The notes under the pieces were generated by a model. It did no database searches. It saw nothing but the letters and a program-made list of their open reading frames with translations, and was not told where the DNA came from. The translations under genes were made by a program, and so were the position numbers. Shown here piece after piece: positions 1 to 4,800 of a stretch of 6,162 nt of DNA; the stretch's first letter is position 1, and every line of letters starts with the position of its first letter. This DNA is from Flammeovirgaceae bacterium (GTDB lineage Bacteria; Bacteroidota; Bacteroidia; Cytophagales; Cyclobacteriaceae), in contig QIEB01000350.1 of the NCBI GenBank assembly GCA_003229495.1, positions 1 to 6,162 on the forward strand, in the 5' to 3' direction.

Positions 1-218
1 TTGCCATCCGGGCTGATGGTAATCCCATGAGGTCCCTCAATCTCAGTAGGCCAAACACCTACCTGAATAGTTTGAACAGCTTTTGCTTGTTCACCATTGA
101 ACTTTACTACAGCCACTTCGTCCTCAGATTCAGCAGTAACGTATACATAATAATCTTGTGCTATCGATGACAATCCAACCAACAGGCCAATAACCAACAA
201 GGAAGTTTTCTTTTTCAT
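1..218 (-). CDS. Secreted YVTN-type beta-propeller protein, N-terminal part (cut by window edge)
   Basis: This is the first 72 codons of a gene that continues beyond the left edge. It starts at the ATG at 218 and the frame is open throughout. Residues 1-21 form a clear signal peptide: MKKK, a hydrophobic core, then SSIAQ before DYYVYV, the xAQ cleavage context usual in Bacteroidota. The mature protein begins with a YVYVTAESEDEVAVVKF strand pattern and continues to EGPHGITISPDG. This matches the YVTN/YncE-like beta-propeller repeat, in which a blade strand 'YVT' is followed by a 'G..P..I.ISPDGK' turn. The product should therefore be exported to the periplasm or cell surface and fold as a propeller. 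The substrate is unknown. It starts only 9 bases after the stop of the LVIVD-propeller gene, so the two are very probably co-transcribed. The family call rests on one repeat and the downstream blades are not visible. Confidence 0.8.
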   Translation of the reverse strand, partial: MKKKTSLLVIGLLVGLSSIAQDYYVYVTAESEDEVAVVKFNGEQAKAVQTIQVGVWPTEIEGPHGITISPDG

Positions 219-227
219 AAACCGTGA

Positions 228-2198
228 TTAATCTGTTTCAACTTTGGTTTCATCAGGTGTTTCCGGGGTTAACTTTGCAGCCCACAACCCACTATTGAAA
301 TCGGAATAAAAAATATGGCCTTTATGGAGTTGTGCGCCCCATGTGAAAGGAGCGTTGGGAACATAACCCTGAGGATCGCTTGGCAGGATATAAGCCATTT
401 CCCGTCCCTGCTTGTATAGGTCCCCCATAAGTTCTCCACTTATATCAACCACTCGGACGCCACCATTATAGTAGGCCAGGTACAGTGTTTCCCCATCAAT
501 CCAAAAATTGTGAGTTCCTGCCCCCGGCACTTCAAAACGGGCTATCTCTTCAGGGTTATCCAGATCAGTAAAATCAACAAAATGTAAAAATCCCCCTGCT
601 ATATTGGGGCCATTTAAATTTAGTCCGTAGGGGAAAATCTCATCTCCAAGTAAAGCATAGAACTTTCCGGTGGAGGGGCTGGTGAAAGGGAAGGTTGCAT
701 GATGGGCCCCACTGGGGTAGTTGTAGGAAGCAAATTGTACTGGATTTGAAGGAGATCCTCCAGCAATTCCATTGCCCACATCAACCATTTGGATTCCATC
801 CTGCCAGTTAGACGAATAGGCAATGCCGTCCTCAACCCATACATCATGTATGGCATGACCGGGAGTTTCCAACTCGAACTTTCCTACTATTACAGGGTCC
901 TGTGGGTCTTCGATATTGATGATATAATATTTTTGTCCATCACTCAATGCGTAAACATGATTGCGGTAAATAAATAAATTGTGTACACCACCAGTGAGAT
1001 TTTTAGTAAAAGTACTAATGATCTCAACTTCATGTGGATTAGCTACATCCAGAATCAAGATGCCATTCTTTCGGTTACTGGCACCTTCTCTACTAATTAC
1101 GCAAATCCTTCCATCTTCAGACACTTTTACGTCGTTTACTGTACGGGCATCAACCTGTATGCTGTCAATACGAATAATATTAGAGGGATCTGTAACATCC
1201 CAGAAGTAGGCCGTACCATCGGCTCCCCATGTTCCCGTTACCGCGTAATCCCTACCGTCAACTCCTTCCCATATCCATAAATCAGAAGTATGTTTATCAG
1301 ATACCAGACCTGAGCCCACCAATTCTATCTTTTGATCTACATTTCGAGGCAGAATGTTAATACTTAACCTTGCCAGGTAAGACCCGGAGGTAACCGCTAT
1401 GTTATATAACCCGGGTTCATCCGCCACAAATCGCCCATCTTGTTTGATCAATCCGCTGGCATTGGAACTTATATCGTATGAACGGCCTTCAAATGAATAA
1501 TGGAGAGGAACATCGTTTATATTGTTTCCTTTTTTATCAAAGGCACTAGCTTCTATATGTATCACATCTCCAGTTCTCGCCTCTTGTTTATCAGCATTTA
1601 TTTTCAGTCTGACCACAGGGTTGGCAATTACGGTAACCTTCATCGCACTTTCAATTCCCTCTATTGCCGCTCTTACCTGGCAAGAGCCTGGCTTTTGAGC
1701 AATTAGATTGTGGAAGCTATCAAAACTGACTACCTCTGGGTTCGACGAACTAAGTATTACCTTTACGTCTTCCCGCTTAAAATTCTTTTCGTCGTATACT
1801 TCAATGGCCACAGGAAAAGAAGTCCCGGCATAAATCTTCTGAGGTATTTCTTTGATTTCTATTTTGGCCAAAGGTGGAAAAGCCACTTGAATTGTATAAT
1901 CAATTCTTAAAAAATCGCCGCTGCTGTCCGGTGAAATGATGATTACCTGATGGTTTCCCGGCTCATAAGCCTTTATATTCCCCAATGAATCTACCGACAA
2001 ACCCTTGTGACTATAGTAAAGCACCGTTCTGTCCTTAATTAAATGACCACTGCCATCAATTACCACAGCTCGGATGGTTCGTTCCTCATCAACCTCCATT
2101 TTTAAGGTAGCCGGTTCTACCTTTATAGTTGCTGATTCCTGGGCCCACAACGGGCTTATGTTCCATAGAAAAATGATAATGTTAAAGTATTTATTCAT
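228..2198 (-). CDS. Secreted Ig-like / LVIVD-repeat beta-propeller protein
   Basis: A complete 656-residue protein. Residues 1-20 are a signal peptide (MNKYFNIIIFLW...PLWAQ), giving an exported mature protein with no later membrane segment. Three Ig-like (BIG2-like) domains follow, at about 22-106, 110-192 and 195-284. Each has the 'V.A.D..G' and 'a.epG.y.v.v' pattern, for example AYEPGNHQV at 78-86 and ADEPGLYNI at 259-267. Residues about 290-645 form a propeller of LVIVD repeats: WDVTDPSN (333-340), LDVANPHE (383-390), INIEDPQDP (427-435), VDVGNG (472-477), VDFTDLDNP (541-549) and VVDISGEL (583-590). The tail TPETPDETKVETD is acidic, and no type IX sorting domain is recognised. Histidines recur at the same place in successive blades (406, 448/451, 499/500, 563, 625/628). 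A YVTN-propeller gene follows after 9 bases and a CPBP protease gene lies 77 bases upstream. The biochemical role is unknown; binding or a metal-dependent activity is inference only. Confidence 0.88.
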   Translation of the reverse strand: MNKYFNIIIFLWNISPLWAQESATIKVEPATLKMEVDEERTIRAVVIDGSGHLIKDRTVLYYSHKGLSVDSLGNIKAYEPGNHQVIIISPDSSGDFLRIDYTIQVAFPPLAKIEIKEIPQKIYAGTSFPVAIEVYDEKNFKREDVKVILSSSNPEVVSFDSFHNLIAQKPGSCQVRAAIEGIESAMKVTVIANPVVRLKINADKQEARTGDVIHIEASAFDKKGNNINDVPLHYSFEGRSYDISSNASGLIKQDGRFVADEPGLYNIAVTSGSYLARLSINILPRNVDQKIELVGSGLVSDKHTSDLWIWEGVDGRDYAVTGTWGADGTAYFWDVTDPSNIIRIDSIQVDARTVNDVKVSEDGRICVISREGASNRKNGILILDVANPHEVEIISTFTKNLTGGVHNLFIYRNHVYALSDGQKYYIINIEDPQDPVIVGKFELETPGHAIHDVWVEDGIAYSSNWQDGIQMVDVGNGIAGGSPSNPVQFASYNYPSGAHHATFPFTSPSTGKFYALLGDEIFPYGLNLNGPNIAGGFLHFVDFTDLDNPEEIARFEVPGAGTHNFWIDGETLYLAYYNGGVRVVDISGELMGDLYKQGREMAYILPSDPQGYVPNAPFTWGAQLHKGHIFYSDFNSGLWAAKLTPETPDETKVETD

Positions 2199-2275
2199 GT
2201 CAATTCTTTATGAAATTAAGTTAATGAAATTCCCAAAATACTCGGGAGGCTTCGTCCATACTTTTTCAACCCGTA

Positions 2276-2857
2276 TTATTCCTGAGAGAAATCTTTCGAA
2301 CTAGTAGTTACATTGTCTCTGGAAAGCTTAATGAGCAACAATATATCAATGATAATGTGTGCCACAATTGCCACTACCAACCCAAGATGAATGGTGGCCA
2401 AACCCAACAATGCAATAGCCAGTATCATAAATATTCCGTAAACGGTTAAGGGCCCATTGAAAGGGCTTATGTAGCCATGCAATATTACAAACAATATGGA
2501 GGTCCATCCAATCCCAAGAAAAGGCTGAATCGCACCCCTGAATAATATTTCCTCGCCAATTCCAGCACAACAGGAAACCAATACTATCTCCAGATGGGTA
2601 AGCTTCCAGGGACTGGTAATATCGACAAAAAACTCTTTTGTCCTGGTTAAAAACGGTTGGCTTATGAGTAGCCAGGCAGCCGCGCCTAAAGACAGTCCCA
2701 AAATCAGGCCCCAAATAATCTGTCTGACAAAGGGTTCCCCCTGTTGTAACCTTGCTATCAGAGAAACAGGGCCAAAATATTCCATTATAGCCCACCCCAT
2801 CACACAGAATAGCACGAAACTGCCAACAGCCAATAAAAAAAGGGTGTTTCTAGACAT
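2276..2857 (-). CDS. CPBP (CAAX/Abi) family intramembrane metalloprotease
   Basis: A 193-residue, strongly hydrophobic protein with about five or six membrane segments, roughly at 5-27, 46-66, 88-100, 117-129, 137-158 and 158-177. All three CPBP (Pfam Rce1-like/Abi) signature motifs are present. Motif 1 is EEILFR at 102-107 (EExxxR). Motif 2 is FVILH at 123-127 (FxxxH). Motif 3 is HIIID at 167-171 (HxxxD). In Rce1-type enzymes the glutamate and histidines line the membrane-embedded catalytic site, so the protein is predicted to be an active inner-membrane protease. Its substrate cannot be told from the sequence; bacterial members have been linked to peptide maturation, self-immunity and membrane-protein regulation. 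The length is slightly short for the family but nothing essential is missing. It starts at the ATG at 2857, the first of the frame, and is transcribed divergently from the small lipoprotein gene. The next gene on the same strand follows after 77 bases with no visible terminator. Confidence 0.9.
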   Translation of the reverse strand: MSRNTLFLLAVGSFVLFCVMGWAIMEYFGPVSLIARLQQGEPFVRQIIWGLILGLSLGAAAWLLISQPFLTRTKEFFVDITSPWKLTHLEIVLVSCCAGIGEEILFRGAIQPFLGIGWTSILFVILHGYISPFNGPLTVYGIFMILAIALLGLATIHLGLVVAIVAHIIIDILLLIKLSRDNVTTSSKDFSQE

Positions 2858-2941
2858 TAATAATCATGCTTCAGCCAGGTTTAATTCCTTTCAGCTGTAC
2901 TATTTGAGCTTAAACTTACTTTTATTCGCCATCAAAACCGA

Positions 2942-2949
2942 TATTTTTG
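2942..2949 (+). promoter_or_regulatory. Candidate Bacteroidota -7 promoter element for the small lipoprotein gene
   Basis: TATTTTTG is an exact match to the TAnnTTTG -7 consensus of the Bacteroidota primary sigma factor. It lies 41 bases before the ATG at 2991, inside the divergent intergenic region 2858-2990. A transcript would start near 2955 with a leader of about 35 bases. No good TTTG -33 box lies at the usual distance (TTTA at 2921-2924 is the nearest), so the call rests on one short box in AT-rich DNA. Confidence 0.35.
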
Positions 2950-2990
2950 TATTCCAGCTATGATCGTTGTTTAATTGATATATACATTAT

Positions 2991-3128
2991 ATGAGAATTT
3001 TAAAGGGTATGATGGTCTGCTTGGCCGCATTATTTATGCTGGGATATGTAAATAGCTGCGATTTTAGGGCCGCAGCTGATGATAGCAAACTTCACAAGTC
3101 CCAGGAAACCACCACCGTCGTTCGATAA
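2991..3128 (+). CDS. Small putative lipoprotein, 45 aa
   Basis: A short frame from ATG to TAA encoding 45 residues. The N-terminus MRILK is followed by a hydrophobic stretch (MMVCLAALFMLGYV) and then NSC. Cys23 sits where a lipoprotein signal-peptidase II cleavage would place the lipidated cysteine; the VNSC box is a loose match because the -2 residue is Asn. The mature peptide would be about 23 residues: DFRAAADDSKLHKSQ followed by a Thr/Val-rich end (ETTTVVR). This fits a tiny membrane-anchored surface or periplasmic peptide of unknown function. It has no strong ribosome binding site, which is common in Bacteroidota, but a good -7 box lies 41 bases upstream. The secreted repeat-protein gene begins 75 bases downstream on the same strand with no terminator between, so they may be co-transcribed. 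Coding status is supported by the signal-sequence pattern and the promoter-like box, not by homology. Confidence 0.55.
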   Translation: MRILKGMMVCLAALFMLGYVNSCDFRAAADDSKLHKSQETTTVVR

Positions 3129-3154
3129 ATAATTTTTCCTCTTTTTTAAACCTT

Positions 3155-3174
3155 TTTGACTAAAGTTGGTCAAA
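3155..3174 (+). promoter_or_regulatory. Short perfect inverted repeat upstream of the repeat-protein gene
   Basis: TTTGAC at 3155-3160 and GTCAAA at 3169-3174 are perfect inverted copies separated by 8 bases (TAAAGTTG). The site lies 30 bases before the ATG at 3204. It could be an operator or a leader hairpin. It has no following T-run, so it is not a terminator. A 6-bp arm can arise by chance in AT-rich DNA. Confidence 0.3.
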
Positions 3175-3203
3175 GAGGACATCAAATCAAAACGAGGAAA
3201 ATT

Positions 3204-3818
3204 ATGAAAACATACACAATCTACTTTTTAGGAATACTGTTAGTATTTTTTGCTGCCGGACGAAGTCTGGCTCAAAGCCAGCCTAACGGCAATGGTAAAA
3301 TTTACAAAGACGAGAAAGGCAATGTAACTGTGTTAAGGTCCGGGATGGACGACCACGGAAACAAAAAATATGCAATAACCCGTAAAGAAGCCGACGGCGA
3401 TATCAAGAAGGTTAGAGGAGTCAACCAGGCTGATGGTGACAAATACAGGGCCGCCGGAGTAAATAAGGCCGACGGTACTAAATACAGGGCTGCCGGAGTA
3501 AATAAGGCTGACGGTACCAAAAAGAGGGCTCGAGGTGTCAATCAGGCTGACGGTGATAAATACCGAGCTAGAGGAGTAAATCAGGCTGATGGTGACAAAT
3601 ACCGCGCTCGAGGAGTAAATAAGGCTGATGGTACTAGAAAGAGGGCTGCCGGAGTAAATAAAGCTGATGGAACCAAAAAGAGGGCTGCTGGAGTAAACCG
3701 GCCCAATGGTACCAAAAAACGCACAGCTGCAGTCAAAAGACCCAATGGCTCTACTTCACGAGCTACCGCGGTACGGCACTCAAACGGACAAGTACACAGA
3801 CGGATTAGAAGAAACTAA
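3204..3818 (+). CDS. Secreted basic protein with ten 13-residue tandem repeats
   Basis: A 204-residue protein of no family I recognise. The ATG at 3204 is chosen over a TTG 48 bases upstream because it is preceded by GAGGAAA and places a signal peptide exactly at the N-terminus: MKTYTIYFLGILLVFFAAGRSLAQ, cut before SQ, so residues 1-24. Residues 25-71 are a less regular lead-in with related 'xxGN' turns (DEKGN, DDHGN, EADGD). Residues 72-188 hold nine units of exactly 13 residues, and a tenth, degenerate unit runs into the C-terminal RRIRRN. The unit consensus is GVN-(K/Q)-ADG-(T/D)-K-(K/Y)-RA-x. The repeat region contains no Glu, Cys, Trp, Phe, Leu or Met and is very rich in Lys and Arg, so the mature protein is strongly cationic. 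Regular G/N/D turns suggest stacked hairpins or a disordered polycation that binds an anionic surface; this is inference. A terminator follows closely. Confidence 0.85.
   Translation: MKTYTIYFLGILLVFFAAGRSLAQSQPNGNGKIYKDEKGNVTVLRSGMDDHGNKKYAITRKEADGDIKKVRGVNQADGDKYRAAGVNKADGTKYRAAGVNKADGTKKRARGVNQADGDKYRARGVNQADGDKYRARGVNKADGTRKRAAGVNKADGTKKRAAGVNRPNGTKKRTAAVKRPNGSTSRATAVRHSNGQVHRRIRRN
3417..3767 (+). repeat. Nine in-frame 39-bp tandem repeats
   Basis: Nine consecutive 39-bp units, each encoding 13 residues, without any indel; a tenth degenerate unit continues to about 3797. Codons for the conserved residues differ between units: Gly is GGA or GGT, Asp is GAC or GAT, Arg is AGG, CGA, CGC or AGA. 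The protein pattern is therefore better kept than the DNA. Units 1-7 carry ADG; units 8-10 carry PNG or SNG and lose their acidic residues. Confidence 0.95.
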
Positions 3819-3844
3819 TTTTAATTAATATATAGATGAATATG

Positions 3845-3876
3845 ATGGTCGTGGCCTGCGCTGCGACCATTTTTTT
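3845..3876 (+). terminator. Rho-independent terminator after the repeat-protein gene
   Basis: ATGGTCG at 3845-3851 pairs with CGACCAT at 3864-3870. The stem can be extended by two G-T wobbles and two G-C pairs around a 4-base loop. Six T residues follow at 3871-3876. It lies 26 bases after the stop codon of the repeat protein and is oriented to end that transcript. Confidence 0.85.
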
Positions 3877-4665
3877 GTGCTTAACGCAGGTGGCTTGGCG
3901 CTTTGGGCTTTGCGTTATAAATTCACCCCTGTGACTGCTTCAGATCCGGTTAGGGCGTTTTGTTATTTAGAACACCTCAATGACGAAAAAAATAAAATTT
4001 CTCTGACTGAAAACCATCTGGTAATCAACTATCGAGACCAGACCAGCAGTTACAAACTGCCGCAGGTAAAAGACATAACATTTGGCCATCGCAAGGCCAT
4101 GCTCTATCTCTTGAGTGGTGGAATAGGTGTTCCATTTACTGCAGTGGCCTTTTATCGCGATTTTTTGGACCCCTGGCCAACCCTGTTTCTGTTATTTGGA
4201 GGAGTTTTTGCAATTTATTTAGGCTGGAGAGGGTACCAGGTTTTGACGATTCATTTATTTGGTCTAAGTCGAGATTATCGTTTAAACGAAATAAGTAACA
4301 ATATCCAGGCCTTTGTGGGATTTGCCATAAAGTTTCTTCCAATGAATCTCCCCTTCAGCTCTGAGTCCGAACGGATGATATATCATATTACCGATATCTC
4401 TACCTGGAAAGAGGAAAAATCTCAGACCCACTATAAAGGACTTCCAAAGGACGGTTTTATTCACGCCAGTACTCATGATCAGCTGGAAGATACCCGCCAC
4501 AAATATTTTAAATCTCGATCTCAGTTACTTTTGCTCACTATCGATCCACTGTTGGTAAATGTTGAGATCAGATATGAGGACCTCATGGGGGAAGGCAAGC
4601 TTTTTCCGCATATCTATGGAGATTTAAACCTGGATGCTATAGTAAAAATTGAGGAACTTAAATAA
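3877..4665 (+). CDS. Membrane-anchored PH-like/two-TM protein with C-terminal DUF952 domain
   Basis: A frame of 262 codons whose C-terminal third (about 167-260) is a clear DUF952 domain: MIYHIT (167-172), DGFIHAST (192-199), the VEIRYED region (229-235) and FPHIYGDLNLDAIV (243-256). DUF952 proteins have been placed in the ADP-ribosyltransferase fold superfamily; activity is unproven, but the conserved His170, His196 and Glu234 positions are present. The N-terminal half has a beta-rich stretch (about 40-70), two hydrophobic segments (76-93, 101-117) and another beta stretch (120-140). This layout resembles bacterial PH-like membrane proteins such as DUF6232, a tentative match. The start is uncertain. 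GTG 3877 directly follows the terminator T-run and has no room for a ribosome site outside the hairpin. TTG 3910 or GTG 3931 are alternatives, and the first in-frame ATG (4099) would remove the beta-rich part. Another ATG at 4375 would give a stand-alone DUF952 protein of 96 residues. Confidence 0.75.
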   Translation: MLNAGGLALWALRYKFTPVTASDPVRAFCYLEHLNDEKNKISLTENHLVINYRDQTSSYKLPQVKDITFGHRKAMLYLLSGGIGVPFTAVAFYRDFLDPWPTLFLLFGGVFAIYLGWRGYQVLTIHLFGLSRDYRLNEISNNIQAFVGFAIKFLPMNLPFSSESERMIYHITDISTWKEEKSQTHYKGLPKDGFIHASTHDQLEDTRHKYFKSRSQLLLLTIDPLLVNVEIRYEDLMGEGKLFPHIYGDLNLDAIVKIEELK

Positions 4666-4671
4666 GTTATT

Positions 4672-4748
4672 AGTTTTTAGTTTTTAGTGGTAAGTTGTCT
4701 TTTAGTATGGTGTATCAAAGTGCCCAAGGAGACTAAAAACTAAAAACT
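4672..4748. repeat. 17-bp perfect inverted repeat made of heptamers (palindromic intergenic element)
   Basis: The arm at 4672-4688 (AGTTTTTAGTTTTTAGT) is the exact reverse complement of 4732-4748, with 43 bases between. Each arm is itself a 7-base periodic repeat (TAGTTTT on the left, CTAAAAA on the right). The right side continues in the same phase through a diverged unit (CTGAGCA, 4747-4753) to another CTAAAAA (4754-4760). The element starts 6 bases after the stop of the DUF952 gene. It looks like a dispersed palindromic intergenic repeat. It may also form a weak AT-rich hairpin at the 3' end of the transcript. Confidence 0.7.
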
Positions 4749-4771
4749 GAGCACTAAAAACTACAATTTCC

Positions 4772-4779
4772 TATCTTTA
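4772..4779 (+). promoter_or_regulatory. Candidate Bacteroidota -7 promoter element for the acyltransferase gene
   Basis: TATCTTTA matches TAnnTTTG at seven of eight positions, and the context (ATTTCC before it) resembles many Bacteroidota promoters of the TATCTTTG kind. It lies 21 bases before the ATG at 4801, implying a short leader. No clear -33 TTTG is visible, because the region upstream is occupied by the CTAAAAA repeats. Confidence 0.35.
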
Positions 4780-4800
4780 AGCTTCCTTGAAAGCCCATTC

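Noticed and set aside
981..1280. A 99-codon plus-strand frame inside the LVIVD-propeller gene.
   Set aside because: It is antisense to a well-supported gene, with no signal or motif of its own; treated as a chance frame.
2199..2275. Promoter or terminator between the protease and the LVIVD-propeller gene.
   Set aside because: On the minus strand there is only a partial TATTTTG box and a 4-bp TCCC/GGGA hairpin without a T-run; too weak to call.
2346..2795. A 149-codon open frame on the minus strand overlapping the CPBP protease in another frame.
   Set aside because: It shows no family pattern, while the overlapping frame has all three CPBP motifs.
3156..3203. N-terminal extension of the repeat protein from a TTG start.
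   Set aside because: It would put 16 polar and basic residues before the signal peptide. The ATG at 3204 has a GAGGAAA ribosome site and gives a normal signal peptide.
3417..3767. CRISPR-like array.
   Set aside because: The 39-bp units abut directly with no spacers, stay in one reading frame and encode a protein repeat.
3836..3934. A 32-residue hydrophobic frame beginning MNMMVVACAATIFLCL that could be a micro-membrane protein.
   Set aside because: It runs straight through the terminator stem and T-run, and its hydrophobicity comes from those bases. No ribosome site or other support.
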